Source: Delphinus delphis
Taxonomy: Eukaryota > Chordata > Mammalia > Artiodactyla > Delphinidae
Direction of reading: 5' to 3'
Length of the DNA stretch: 64,000 bases
NCBI RefSeq assembly: GCF_949987515.2
Contig: NC_082688.1
Coordinates: forward strand, 78,372,731-78,436,730
Below the pieces are notes generated by a model, which did not search any database, had not been told where the DNA came from, and saw only the letters and a program-made list of their open reading frames with translations. The translations under genes and the position numbers were made by a program. Positions 10,256 through 22,930 of the stretch are shown here, piece by piece. Numbering within the stretch: the stretch's first letter is position 1; every line of letters starts with the position of its first letter.

Positions 10256-12054
10256 ATTTTTTAGTTTATTATACTATTACAATATATTAATATTATTATA
10301 TTAATTAATATTGATACAATAAATCAGTATTCATTAATACTTAATACAGTACTATTGATATGGTTAATATAATTTTCATATATTATTTGTACTTAGAATA
10401 TTACATATTCTAAAGTCTGGTCATTTCATAAGCCAATGCATCTTAATACTCCAGAAACTTGTCTCATTTTCAGAACTCCCCATAAAGCCACCCCAATTTA
10501 TTTTTCATTAACTTCCCAAACACATCATTCCCTTTGACAAAATAGATTTCTACATTACCCTAAGCCTACACAGATGAGGACATTTCATTATTTATTTTTG
10601 CTTTTGAGACTTTATTTCTTATTATTTTTATACCTTGCCTAATGTTTTCTCACTTTCAGGAGTCAGTAAAAGTCCCATCAACTCCTTGAAACCCTTTAGA
10701 TTCCTCTGTTTTGATACTTTAAAATATATTTATATAGGTCTTATCACTTAATTACATTCCCCTCTACTAGCATTTTCTAGGGTAGCCCTGCACATTTCAT
10801 TAGAGAATAAGTTCCTTGGGTGCAAATATCAAAGTCTCCAACCTGAATGAAATGGTCCTGTGTACACATGGGAATCCAGTATTTATTCAATGACTGTTAT
10901 TCTGATTCACAATTCAAAATAATTATAAAGGATGTGAAATGAGGAACTACCCTAATGAATTCTGAAAGTATTTTAATGGCTCTACTTTGAGATTTTTCAC
11001 AATTTAAGTGTCTGTAGAGAATTTGTTTTTAAAATGTGTTGAGGAAAATTTCAATACATTAGTGGCCTGAATTCTTAAGCAATACATTTTTAGCAAAACA
11101 AATTACCCAGAGGAATTCTAAATCCTCCAAAGCACACTGGCAGTATAACCAGGGCTTAGATATATTAATGTATTATTAATAAATTCCCAGAATTGATAAG
11201 TTTTTATGAATGTTTCTATATGTCTTTTATACCCTCAGGAAGTACACAGGTAGTACAAGAAAATAAATGAAAATTATGGCCCTATTGTCATCAAAATAAA
11301 AGTTTTCTAGATGAAATATGGTTACATATGTAAACTTCATCTAGATATAGCAAATACTAGAAAATCAATTTAAAATTCTTATAAAATCCTTGTACTGAAG
11401 AAATCTGTTAAAGTATGAGCCTCTAATGTGCTATTTAGAATATCAATACCTATTTGATTTGCAAAGACTTCATAAATCTATAAATTTGTGATTCATCCAA
11501 CCATTCACTCATCTACCCATTGATCCATCTATTTACCCATTAATTTATTCCTGTAAATATGAGTGCATAAGTTAGTCAACCTCAATCTCTTAGGGTACTA
11601 GTTAGATGTAAGGTTAAAGCAATCATTTGTACATCACCTTCTTTAAAAATAAAACATTCAATTCTTGTCACACTAATATTTTTTCTTGTATTATCTATGT
11701 GCATTTGTCCTTCATGCATGTATATTTTAATTTAGCAAAAGTGCAAAAAAAAAAGAGAGAGGACTATCACTATGAATAATTATGAATAGTCAGCATCCAA
11801 TGAAAGTATGTTGAGGAAAAAGATGTGTGTGGGTAGAGTAATGTTCTACTCTGATAAAATTATAATAATATTTATAATAGTAAGCCAAACAAAACATCTT
11901 TAGTCAGGAAATAGTGTGAGAAAATCAGGAAAGCTAGGTCTAGAGTTCCCATTATTTGAGTTGAATATCTAGTCAATAAATTAGACTAATTTGATGATCT
12001 GGGACATTCTATGCTCTAAGACTCTACTCAAAACTCATAAGGATTCACAAGGGT
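10256..12054. other. Unassigned AT-rich DNA
   Basis: No gene recognised. About 10,265-10,400 is very AT-rich with repeated 'tattaat'. At 10,800-10,905 there is a weak L2-3'-end-like pattern ('agttccttgggtgcaaatat', 'tatttattcaatgac'). At 11,490-11,550 there is a degenerate (CATC)n-like stretch. Confidence 0.5.
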
Positions 12055-12328
12055 TTCTGAAGACAGAGAAACACAAGGAGAACATCGTGTAAAGATGAAG
12101 GCAAAGGTTGGAGTTACGTTGCTACAAGCCAAGGAACGCTTTGGAGAACCAGTAACTGGAGGAGGCAAGAAAGGATCCTTCCCTAAAGACTTGAGAGAGA
12201 GTGCCACCCAGCAGACACCTTGATTTTGGACTTTTAGCCTCCAGAACTGCTAAAGCAAAATTTCTGTTGTCTTAAGTCACCCAGTCTGTGGCACTTTGTT
12301 ACAGCATCTTTAGGAAACTAATACACCG
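12055..12328 (+). mobile_element. MaLR/MLT1-like LTR, 3' half
   Basis: Plus-strand LTR end: 'gctacaagccaaggaacgct', 'acaccttgattttggacttt', 'cagcctccagaactg'-like sequence, then 'cacccagtctgtggcacttt' and terminal 'ggaaactaatacac'. The 5' half is absent or too diverged to recognise. Confidence 0.74.
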
Positions 12329-12598
12329 TCTAAGGAACCCCCTTTTCATGTTGAATGTCCAAAATCTTGGCAATTGGTGATCAGTGAGATTTAGAGGCTT
12401 CAGGTATTAGTTATACCTGGGTTTGCTGTCAGTCAGTTCTGTGGTATGATTTAATTGCATTTCTTCAAAACAACATACAAAGAAGACACTTGATAAAAGC
12501 AATTCCCTTTCCATGCACAACAGTATGCTTCCTCAGGCATCTACTAACAGAAGCATTAAAAAAAAAAAATGTAACTGTGATTAAACTTCATATATCTA

Positions 12599-12805
12599 GG
12601 GCTTCCCTGGTGGCGCAGTGGTAGAGAGTCTGCCTGCTGATGCAAGGGACACGGGTTCGTGCCCAGGTCCGGGAAGATCCCACATGCCGCGGAACAGCTG
12701 GGCCCGTGAGCCATGGCCGCTGAGCCTGCGCGTCCAGAGCCTGTGCTCCGCAACGGGAGAGGCCACAACAGTGAGAGGCCCGCATACCGAAAAAAAAAAC
12801 AAAAA
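12599..12805 (+). mobile_element. CHR SINE
   Basis: Full-length, from 'gggcttccctgg' to an A-tail broken by one C. Imperfect 15-base target duplication: 'aaacttcatatatct' at 12,583-12,597 and 'aaacttcagatctct' at about 12,806-12,820. A-box and B-box regions present. Confidence 0.95.
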
Positions 12806-12820
12806 AAACTTCAGATCTCT

Positions 12821-13549
12821 ATATAAGTGCTTTTTTTTAATGTTGGTAAGAAAATTGATCTAGTCCTCATATCTAAAATAAGAATGCGGAATTCCAGTTG
12901 AACATTGCCATGGAATGAATATTTTATTCCTTTTGTCTTCCGAAATGCCACTAAGTTGAATAAATAATAGGAGGATAAGAAAAGTTACACATTGCTCTGT
13001 AGTTGGCTTCCCAAGGACTGATTCATGTGGATTCCCTCCCACAGCATACAGGGAAGTCATGTGACAAGAGCAATCTCCCTGCACAATCGTGTATACCCTC
13101 TGTCACCTAGTAACTATGCAGGCAAAAATAAACAGATAAATAACTAAATGCATTTGATAAAAGATGAAAAATTTGAAAACACATTTCACTACGGGGATCT
13201 AGATTTTTGCATATAGAACCTCCCACCAAATAACCATCAAGGATAATTACTAAGTTTTCATGATTGATTTATCTTCCAAATTATTAAAAATAATTATAGA
13301 TAGATAAATAAATAAAACATTTTCTAAATTGTTCTTCATTCCATCCAGTTGTGTTGAGGTCCATAATGTAAGGCTATTAGTATAGTGCTTTTAACCCCAA
13401 TTCTGCACACTTCAGTTCTTTAACACTTATTTTGCAGTATGGGAAAATATGCACTAGATACCTTGCCTTGCTCCCAGTGGTAGATACAAAATTTTCTAAT
13501 CTCAAATATGTTTTATTTCTTTGAAATGGCTGCAAAATTGACTCCTGAG
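12821..13549. other. Unassigned DNA
   Basis: No gene or repeat recognised. A short 'atagatagataaataaataaa' low-complexity run lies near 13,295-13,315. Confidence 0.5.
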
Positions 13550-13760
13550 CTATTGCAACGTGGGTTTGAACTCTGTGGGCCCACTTATGTGCAGATTTCT
13601 TTTCAGTAAATATGTACTACCACACTACATGATCCTCCTATAGTTGAATCCATGGATGTGGAACCACAGATACAAAGGGCCTACTATACAGTTATACTAG
13701 GATTTTCAACTACACGGGGTCTGTGTCCCTAATCCTTACATTTTTCAAGAGTCAACTATG
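13550..13760. mobile_element. DNA transposon relic (Tigger-like non-autonomous element)
   Basis: The two halves mirror each other. 'caacgtgggtttgaactctg' near the left end and 'tttttcaagagtcaacta' at the right end correspond to the terminal repeats of a mammalian Tigger-type MITE. The inner blocks 'gttgaatccatggatgtgg' and 'cacagatacaaagggcctac' are diagnostic. Both termini are diverged. The family name is from memory and not certain. Confidence 0.65.
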
Positions 13761-13983
13761 TATATTATTTCCAACTTTTTTCTCTTTGTCTTATTTCTAC
13801 ATCTCACTACTGGTGTGCTCAATTTTGTACAAAATTATATTGTAGTCACAAAACATCATAATAGCTACATTCACGAGCATCTCTGAATTATATTTAAATT
13901 CTGTATACAAAACACATAGAATACTTTATATCAAACAGATACAAATGGTATAATTGGTGTATAGGTGTTGGTAGAAAAGAGAA

Positions 13984-14050
13984 AACTTATGAAAAGTTAT
14001 TTTTCATAAGTTACTTCCTTTTACAGGAATTACAGAATTCCTGTAATTCT
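13984..14050. repeat. Two adjacent short palindromes
   Basis: 'aacttatgaaaa' (13,984-13,995) pairs with 'ttttcataagtt' (14,001-14,012) across a 5-base loop. Then 'ggaattacag' (14,026-14,035) pairs with 'ctgtaattct' (14,041-14,050) with one end mismatch. A further 'acaggaattt' copy follows near 14,057. Confidence 0.8.
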
Positions 14051-14230
14051 ATTGTTACAGGAATTTACTACAGGCAATTTGTTTACCTATAAATTTCTAT
14101 ATTTTCTAATCCTTTAGAACAGAATAGTAGATTGCCATTATTACTATAAGAAGTGTCCAGATTTCTTGTTTAAGGTATGAAAAGAGTTTCTGAGAGTAAA
14201 AAAGAACAGGCATTTTTCTTGCTAGTATTC

Positions 14231-14437
14231 TTTTTTTTTTTTTTGCGGTATGCAGGCCTCTCACTGTTGCGGCCTCTCCCGTTGCGGAGCACAGGCTCCG
14301 GACGCGCAGGCTCAGCGGCCATGGCTCACGGGCCCAGCCGCTCCGCGGCATGTGGGATCTTCCCGGACCGGGGCACGAACCCGTGTACCCTGCATCGGCA
14401 GGCGGACCCTCAAGCACTGCGCCACCAGGGAAGCCCC
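14231..14437 (-). mobile_element. CHR SINE, minus strand
   Basis: The plus strand shows a T-tract (reversed A-tail), 'gcggtatgcaggcctctcac', and ends 'gccaccagggaagcccc', the reversed head. Likely target duplication: 'gctagtattctttt' at 14,221 onward and 'gcaagtatttttt' at 14,438 onward. Confidence 0.95.
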
Positions 14438-14450
14438 GCAAGTATTTTTT

Positions 14451-16311
14451 TTTTAACCAGGAATATTTGTACAGCATAAAAACGATTGTTCTGTCTCAAC
14501 GCTGTGTACAATTACCAAAATTGAAAACATTCATGTAGGAAAGATATAATTAAAAATAACTAAATATCTTACATTGGTAATTAAATGGAGTAAACTTTGG
14601 AAATAAGAAAATGTCTGACTTCTCCCCCCAAAAATGTGACATTGTGCACTCAACCATGACAGTTACAGGAATGAGACTGTTGCTAAGCAACACGTCTTCT
14701 ATAATGTTGTAAGGCTTTTGTATCTAGGAAAATTGAAGCAAGAAAAAGTTTGGAAAGCTAATGAGGAAGAAATGGCTTCAGTGCAAATCGATCAATAGTG
14801 CACCTGACCAGAAAATCAACTATTAACGGGATGAAAGGAAGAAAAGCTACTTAAAGCTACTTCAGAACAAACTTCTTATCACCAGGTATGTTTAATTGTC
14901 TGCTCCCTAATTCTCTGTTATCATTTTGTCTTTCTGCACATGCAGCAATACTTTCTTATGTGGAAGTTAAATAATACGCAGCAGACTTTCTACTCAGTGG
15001 GTTTAACAATAACCCCAAACAATGTTTTGATCACTTCATTTTCTGTGTCATTTAAGAATCCAATAAGCTGTCATTGGCCTCCTTTCATGTTGTGGTTATA
15101 TGAATGGCAATAAAGTATGATTTGAACTAAGCTGGGCTGCCTGTAAAGATGGAGTCATTTCATTGACATTACAGTAAATCAAACTAGGAGACTTATTCTA
15201 TAAATAAGAAGTTCAGAGTCTGGGGGTCAAGATGGGATAGGAGTCAAGAGAAGAATTACAGGCAAATTCTTAGTTCTGTCTGTGAAAAAGGAGCCATGGT
15301 CAAATCTGAGTTGCCAAATCTTTGATCAGTTGCCAAGGGGACCCTCCAGATCAAACATTAGTACCTGCTGAAGTTCTTCTGTGTCCTTAATAGGTGAGCT
15401 GACCTGGACCACACATCACTTAGCATGCTTTTAAACTAGCGTAGAAGCAAGCAACATGGTCTTAAGCAAACAGGAGGTCTTTAGGGAATATTCAAGTACT
15501 CTCCAAAGATTTTCAGAAATCCTTGGGGGGAAAGAACTTGATCAATCAGTATACTTCCCTAAGGCACCTAAGAAGGAAGCTTCGATTAGGTCATTTGACT
15601 ATTAAATAAAATTAGGACCTCTGCAGGCTTCAGATTTGGAAATATCTGAACTAAATAAAACTACCCTAGAATCTGGATGGTAACACAATTTGGGGGATCA
15701 GAGACAGGAGACAACTGAATGAGAGGCTAAGAAAACATAAAACCAAAATGAGGCCCCAAAGGAAAAATTGATGAGGATTTTTCTCTTTGGTCTAATTTCA
15801 TTAATGTTTGGCTCAAAGTCTGAGAAGTGGAGCATGCTGTCTCACAATGTGCACCAGAGCAGACCAGCTCACGGACTTTAGGTCACACTCTGATTTCTCA
15901 AATAACTACACAACTGCAGTGCTGGGGTTACACGTAACATTAAGAGCTGTGTTTATTTCTTTTGTTTAAATATAATGTTTAATGCTAACAATGTAAGAAT
16001 AGAGGCATGCTCACTGACACACAGAGACCTATTTCACTAAATAGCATTTCACTGATACATTTGTCATTCCCTTCTATCCGACATATAATTTAATTGTTTT
16101 AACACAGAGCTATTTATTCATTTATTTATGTTTATAACTTTCTATAAGGCTTATTTGAGCACTCATTTCAAGAGAAACTAATGGATTTCAAAATACTGTT
16201 AACTTTCACGTTCCATTGTCTCTAGCCTGTGGCTGAAACAACAGGCTGGCAGGGAAGAAACCCAAAATGAGTTTATGCAGCTGCCTTCATGGAGGCACAG
16301 TTACACCCATT
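14451..16311. other. Unassigned DNA, contains an X-box-like palindrome
   Basis: No repeat family recognised over almost 1.9 kb, unusually long for this window. It has slightly more GC-balanced patches and a 13-base palindrome at 14,679-14,691. A splice-donor-like 'caccaggtatgt' lies at about 14,881-14,892. No coding frame supports an exon. Confidence 0.5.
14679..14691. promoter_or_regulatory. Possible RFX X-box (13-bp palindrome)
   Basis: 'gttgctaagcaac' is a complete inverted repeat with a single central base. It fits the X-box half-site pattern (GTTGC...GCAAC) bound by RFX dimers. Sequence match only; function not shown. Confidence 0.4.
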
Positions 16312-16326
16312 AAAGAAAAATGGGTT

Positions 16327-16468
16327 GGAGGGTGGGAGGGAGGGAGATGCAAGAGGGAAGAGATATGGGGACATATATATATGTATAACTGATTCACTTT
16401 GTTATAGAGCAGAAACTAACACACCATTGTAAAGCAATTATACTCCAATAAAGATGTTTAAAAAAAGA
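16327..16468 (+). mobile_element. LINE-1 3' end, severely 5'-truncated
   Basis: Only 142 bases: the last part of the L1 3'UTR ('gattcactttgttatagagc', 'actccaataaagatgt') plus A-rich tail. Near-identical in layout to the tail of the L1 at the left edge. The 15-base duplication 'aaagaaaaatgggtt' is exact at 16,312-16,326 and 16,469-16,483. Confidence 0.93.
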
Positions 16469-16644
16469 AAAGAAAAATGGGTTAAAGAAAAATGCCCCAC
16501 CCAATCCAACACTATTTGACCACAAACATGCCCATCTCAAAGATGTCTGATTACAACTGTAAATAATGTCAGAAATTTTACATACTACAAAATGAATAGT
16601 TTTTTTCCACAACTTGGAAGGAAAACAAACAAACAAACAAACAG

Positions 16645-16790
16645 GCCTGATTTCCATTTCTAGCTTTGCCAATGGCTACTTTGACTTTCTGCAAGTCACT
16701 GTGGAAGACTTGGTTTCCTCCTCTGTAAAGGGGAGACAGTGGATTAAATAACTGCAAAGGTCCCTTCAAAACCAAATATTCTATAACATT
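16645..16790 (+). mobile_element. MIR SINE relic
   Basis: Order of MIR blocks: 'tagctttgccaatggctac', 'ctgcaagtcac', 'ggtttcctcctctgtaaag'. Ancient tRNA-derived SINE; ends blurred. Confidence 0.55.
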
Positions 16791-17869
16791 TTGTAATCTA
16801 AAACAATAAAACACAGCCTTCCCTGATGTCTAAATTATGTCCTTCCTAAAGCAATCAAAACACAATTTATCCTCTAGAGAGGAAAGAAGAAAATGCATAG
16901 CACTGTATTTCAGTATCAGGAGAGAGAAAAAAAATGACCTCATAATTTTATAAGTGTAATTTAATTTGCATAAAGTCTTTAAATTTAAGGATTATATTTT
17001 GTAATAAATATTGAATCCTAATATATATTTTCAAATCTGTGTAATTAGAAGTATAGACATCAGAAGACTTTTTATAGGAGATTTGTCTACAGTATTCAAA
17101 GCCTGGCATTTTAAAAAACATAATAGTAAGCAGTTTAACTTACCTAATCAAAAAATTTTTAAGCATGTTCATTCTTCCACTATTAATGTTTTATTTTTTA
17201 ATTATCTGACAATTATAATTTTGGGAGCTGCTCAGGGTAAATTAATTTTGAGATTAAGAAATTGCCTACATATATGTAAGCTCATTTTTAGAAAGAAATT
17301 TTATCTTGAAATCAACCATAATATGACAATTGTTCAAAATCTTTCATAGACTGAGATCAAATATATTTTCAAAATATTTAGATAGGCTACTGTCATTATA
17401 ATAATTATCAACAGTGATTCTACAGCTCTACCTAGTAAATAAAAGTTCCCAGACTAAACAGAGTTACATTTTTCTAAATTGAATTCTCTTTTGTTTTCAC
17501 AGAAACTATATCCTAGAGAGAATAGATCATTGTTTACCTTTACTAATAAAATCATGCAAATATTCCATTCCAGTTTGTAGCTTCCTTTTTATTAAGTTAT
17601 AGAAGCAATATATAGTTTTGTAAGTATAGAGGTACACGGTGACTAGAAAATAAATTATCCCAAATTATTATAAATAATTCCGAGAAACATCCCTTGTATC
17701 CTTGAGTCCTGGTTCACACTCGCAGCTATTACTTGTAATAATTTATCATTACTTGCTATTACATAGCACCTTTATTCTTATAAGCAATAAGAATTGTTTT
17801 ATTTCAACCACATAACCCTACAAATATTTTTTAACTTGTATTATCCTAACTTTATATTTTTATATTAAC
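16791..17869. other. Unassigned AT-rich DNA
   Basis: No gene recognised. One 112-codon open frame (17,011-17,349) lies in very AT-rich sequence and has no recognisable domain. Confidence 0.5.
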
Positions 17870-17995
17870 TTATTCTCCCAATAGCTCTATATTATAGGTA
17901 TTGTTAATATTATCACACGGATAAGGACACTGAAGCATGGGAAGGTTAAATAACTTGTTCAAGTTCCTGCCACAATTTATAGGAAGTTCACATCA
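17870..17995 (-). mobile_element. MIR SINE relic, minus strand
   Basis: The reversed MIR core is visible: 'aataggtattgtt'-like region, 'ggataaggacactgaagcat', then 'ggttaaataacttgttcaag'. Confidence 0.6.
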
Positions 17996-18145
17996 GCCAA
18001 ACTGGCAACTGACTATGTGTTACTAACTAGCAAGGTACCCAGCCTCCCTCGTTTATAAGAAAATAGACTTTTTTACTCATTCAAATGTAATTTGCTTTAA
18101 ATCCTGTGGTTTCTGGGGCTCCTTGCGCTCCTCCTTCTGTTCAGT

Positions 18146-18230
18146 TGTGTGTGTGTATACATATACACAAATACATACATACATATATATATATATATGA
18201 ATTTTATGAATATATATACATATATTCAGT
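18146..18230. repeat. Mixed (TG)n/(TACA)n/(TA)n low-complexity tract
   Basis: Alternating purine-pyrimidine throughout: 'gtgtgtgtgtatacatatac', 'acatacatacatatatatat', then 'atgaatatatatacatat'. Chance open frames on both strands cross it. Confidence 0.85.
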
Positions 18231-18969
18231 TCAGAGGAAATGGGGTCGGGCTCTGTACTCTGTGGGTTCACACTGGTCATTGTGCATGTTCACATCAACA
18301 TACGGGAAGGTAGACACCACAAAGCCTTGACTTCCTTGTGCTTGTGCTTATTTGTTTCTTAAAAGGCACACAAGACCCGTAATTCTTAGTATTTATTCCC
18401 ACCTCTCCCTCCCATCTTCAGGAATCTTCTGGAAGAAATCCATTTCTTGTGGACTGTGTGTGAATCCCTTCAGAAATGAATGCATCTTTCTCTTTTTAGG
18501 GAAACGCTTTACTTCCCTTCACCTCAATCTTGTCACCTCTCCATCTTCAACTCTAAGCCCTAGCTAGGCTCCGTTCCAGCTTGGAGAATACATCATTGTA
18601 GGCATTTCTTTTTCATCCCCACTAATGAAGTCAGGTTTATATTCAAAAAGAAAAAGCAAACTTTAATTATTAATTCAATAAATTATCCTACCACAATTCT
18701 TAGAAAAGATAGAAAATCTTTCTCATCTAAGAAGCTTTCCCTGAATTAATATAGCCAACAACTTCATAGAGTTCTTTGTTTCAGAAAAGAAAACATAGGG
18801 ACAAACTAAGCCATTGCTACCAACACCAACACTGATTAAGTTTGTAGGAGAGGCAGAATTGTCTATCAGCAAGAATCATTAGCACTAGTTCGCAATTCAT
18901 TTTTCCTTTCTAGGTGCCCTTGACAAAAGTTGGTCCTTAGTTTTCTAATTTGAAAATGCAGAAGAAACA
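18231..18969. other. Unassigned DNA
   Basis: No gene recognised. A few bases near 18,730-18,745 ('gaagctttccctgaattaat') resemble an L2 fragment but are too short to call. Confidence 0.45.
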
Positions 18970-19245
18970 GACAATAATGGTATATACTGAGCACTTTCAA
19001 TGCCCAGAATACTGCAGTAAACCTTTAAAAATCATATTATCGCCTTAATCCCACACAATGTCTATTATATATATATTCTTTCTATTCTCCATTTTTCAGA
19101 TGAAAACAATTGAGTGTTGGAGATATTAAGAGATTTACATACTTAACTGTCACAAAACCATGTATATGGTAAAGTAAAGAGCTGAGATTCAAAACCCAGA
19201 TTTGTTGAAATCCAAAGTCCAAGATCTTAACCCACGTACCACTCA
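18970..19245 (-). mobile_element. MIR SINE relic, minus strand
   Basis: Reversed MIR 3' end 'atactgagcactttcaatgc', then 'tccatttttcagatgaaaac', 'gagatttacatacttaactg', and 'tgagattcaaaacccagat'. Confidence 0.68.
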
Positions 19246-22200
19246 CCTTCCAGAGTCAATATAAAGGCAAAGTAAAATCTTGAACACTATGGCCCTGTGG
19301 ACTTCATAGCACTTTACATAGTAAAGCTTTTTATTGTTATTAGTATTTGACTCCCCAAGTATACTATAAATATATTAATTGCAAGATATATGACTTTTAC
19401 TTTTGTTAGTTCTCCTTTGTCAATTGTCCTAACTTAACAGAAACACACTAATACATTCACACCTACTCACTGACTTCATTATATGATTAAATATTGTGCT
19501 TCATGGACTTGGCATTTAAAAGAAGGCAAAAATATACAATAATAAAGCCTTCATCTGCCACATACTTCGATTAATATTAAATTTTTTATCTGCTAAATCA
19601 AATGAAGGCAACAGATATCATTGAATTGGCTACAATACATATAATTTTTGTACATATTTTTTGTGATTATTGAAAAAAATTTTATCTGTAGAAGCACAAC
19701 TTAGATCTATTAGCAAGAGCATCAATATTATGACACTGTGTTTTGGTCCAAATGTTCTACTTCGCCCACTCTCACATTAGAAAAAAAATGTTTTGCTGGT
19801 TAAATTGCATGTTGTATATATCCCTGGAAAGAGGCAAAACATCATGAAATGGATCATGGAGGATAATCTGTAAATGAAATGATTTAAATGTGGAGAAAAG
19901 AGAGCTGACACTTAAAGAGGGTGCAGTTGTTTAATTTTAAAATAAGTTATATTTCTAGAAAGTTAAAAAAAGTAATAGACAACTCACAATTCAGATTTGT
20001 TGAGTGAAAGGTAGTTGTCAAGAGTGTTCTAAGACTGCTCTTTACTCTTTGTACACCAAGACTACTCCCCCATCCACCTCACCTCTGTGCACTGACTAGT
20101 TCTCAGTCCAAATCCTTATGGATAATCTTCATTTATAAATATACATTTTACATTTGGAACTGCCCTTGATAATCAACCCTAAACTTCAGTCCAAACTGAT
20201 CTTAGGAGCCACTATTGATGGATCTAAACTTCCTGCTAGTACAGGTTTCTGATTCCCCTTAATTTTCCTTTATTTCTCCTGCTGCCCTCCATATAATGCC
20301 CATCCCACCAGTAAACCTCAGTTTCTCTACAATATCCAGAATTAAATCATTCTTTCTAGTTCTCTTAATCACATAATCATCTATATCAAAGTTTACCTGG
20401 TTACTTGAGAAAATGAGGTACCTTTAGGAGCTAATTCCTCATTGTATGATAGTAGTTTCTACTTTTCTCAAATTAAGACAATTAATACAACCACTTTGAC
20501 CTCATTTTATTCATCATAGTCCCTGAATTATGTAATAAAGTATTATCTCTATTCTTAGCCTCATTCAGACTTTTCTGTCAGACCAGGAATGTTACTGTAG
20601 ATACAGTGGATATAAAATTTTGTTCTGCCAATACAAAGCAAAACTTCATTACATATATACTATATTTTTTTAAAGCAAGGTTATGAGATGTAAATGTTAA
20701 GCACTAAAGCGAAATAATGACTTCTCGGTAGTCATTTGCATTTTTTATAGTAACTACAAATGTCATGCCCTTTTTTTCCCCAAACAAACAGATTGAAAGC
20801 CATCCTGGACTTAAAGATTTACCCCTTTAACAGAATTTTTAACTTGACTTAGATTGGTGAGAAAGAAAATAAACACAACTGCTTTGATGATATATTGCTG
20901 TAATGCATCATCAGAGTTCTGCTCAGGTGATAAACTACAATATTAGTATAATCCATCATCAAGAGTGCTGTCACTCTAAAAAAGTATTAGTGTTATACAT
21001 CAGCAGCCATCACCGTGCACTGCCACTTCCAACAGTGTTTAAGGAATTCTATTGTGCTACCATCTGCCAGGAAGGAAAGAACACCCTTCCTAAATGTACG
21101 CATAATGGATTAATTTTATTTTAAAATTGTCTTTAGAAGCCCACTTTTCCATATCTCTGTCTTCTCAACTTTTATTAACTTTTCTGCCCTTTTAATTCCT
21201 TCCTATACCTTATTCACATATTAATCCATGAGATACAGCATTTAAGAAACTGCCTTAGTGTCTCACATTCATTGTCCAAGTTTTCAGACGGTGGGTGCCC
21301 GTCTACTCTGCAAAAAGTAAGCCCATGAGGGACAACTGATGGGCACCAGCTTGGCTTCTATTAAGGCTTTGTGTTACTGGACTTATTCTTGCCAGGCCAT
21401 TTTACCATAGCTTCTGGTGTTCCATAGTAGATTCTCAGAAAATAAAACCAGAAACTTCCTAAGGCCATGGGCACACGTTTTATATAAATGTTTCCCTTTC
21501 CATACATGTCACTAAAGTTTCTCCTATCACTATTCCACTCTCCAATGAACCAGTGCCTCTTTCACTGCTACTATTCACTCTCCCCTGAAGAGTTCAATAT
21601 CGACTTTCAATATTTTTAGTGGTTTCCTGACAATGATGAGTACCATTTATCTTCTCATTATAGTCTAATACACTGAACAATGCGCACTTGTGATATATTT
21701 CCTTTCCAAGCTGTTTTTAAGGGTTTTGCCTCACATTTGGTTGTAATAATATGTGCATATGGGTGCTGTGAAAGGCAGGGCTGAAGGCAGACACTTATGC
21801 AAGCTTTTTCTTTTAATCCCTCACTGTCCAGCACATACTTCTCTGCCTTTTCATTCCAGCTAAGTAACAACATCTTAGAAATACTAAAATACTGGGTATT
21901 GGATATTAGGTATATTAATTTTAGGTGTTTTTGGTATAAAATATGGTAGAGAATATAGTTTTTTTTAATGGGTTATGAATTGTTAAAGGTTAAGTGTTAG
22001 GACCTCTGGAATTTACTTTAAAATAGTTTAGCAATATAGTTAGACAGATGATTCGATAGATAAATAGATTTATTAAATGTAGCAAAATACTAGCAATTGA
22101 ACCTAGATTCCAGACAAACAGTTGTTCATTGTATTATTTGTTTCTACTTTTCTTTATATATAAAACAATTTCTCCAAAACTACATGAAAAATAGACTCGA

Positions 22201-22699
22201 GAATCATAAGAAAGTATAATATGAAGGCCTTGTTTGAATCCTAGTCCTGAAAAAAAAAACCCAAATGTACAACTATTTTGTAAACAATTAGTAAAATTTA
22301 ATGAAATTTTAACTGAATTTAAGGAATGAAATATTAACTGAAATATTAACTGAATTTAAGGAATTGCTAATTTGTTAGCTATGATAGCTGCATTGTATTA
22401 GGGATGCCCTTAATTTTAGAAATGCATTTGGGGATGAAATAATGTGAATTCATAATTTATTTTAGATACACATAGAACAGAAAAATGTTACGTAGTAATA
22501 ACAGCTACTTATTATTACAATAAGATTACACTAATCTTAATTATTTTATCAGTAATAAATATTAATACTTGTTAAATGTATATATGGGATTTTTTTACAT
22601 TATTTTATACTGATTTCTAAATGCTAAAAACTTATGCATTAACGCTAAAGGAAGACCCAGAGTGACTTTCTTCCAGCTGAATTTCAAAGATTAAGAACA
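19246..22699. other. Unassigned AT-rich DNA (3.4 kb)
   Basis: No gene and no confident repeat family. It holds a local duplication at about 22,308-22,363 in which 'ttaactgaatttaaggaat' occurs twice. Many short open frames; none has a protein pattern I recognise. Confidence 0.5.
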
Positions 22700-22930
22700 G
22701 AGATTTCCATCGTTTATTGCTTACACACGCACTTCCAGGTGTTTAGCTAGTTTCTTCATATTCATTTAATTATGCATAAAAAATATATGACAAAGTATCA
22801 ACACTCATGACTCCAAATAAGAAAACTGAAACTCAGAGAGGAGGTTAAGTAATCGGTTAAAGTTCACGCAGCCAGGAGGAAGGAGGGATCTCAAGTGGTC
22901 AACTACATCTCTGCTTCATGCCATCTTTCC
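22700..22930 (-). mobile_element. MIR SINE relic, minus strand
   Basis: 'aataagaaaactgaaactca', 'gagaggaggttaagtaatcg' and 'gttcacgcagccaggagg' give the reversed MIR core in order. The outer parts are diverged. Confidence 0.68.

Noticed and set aside
14881..14892. Splice-donor-like sequence as evidence for a gene
   Set aside because: One donor match without acceptor, coding frame or conservation data is not enough for a gene call.
18077..18330. Open frames on both strands
   Set aside because: They run through a mixed TG/TA microsatellite; repeated Tyr-Ile-His patterns come from the repeat.
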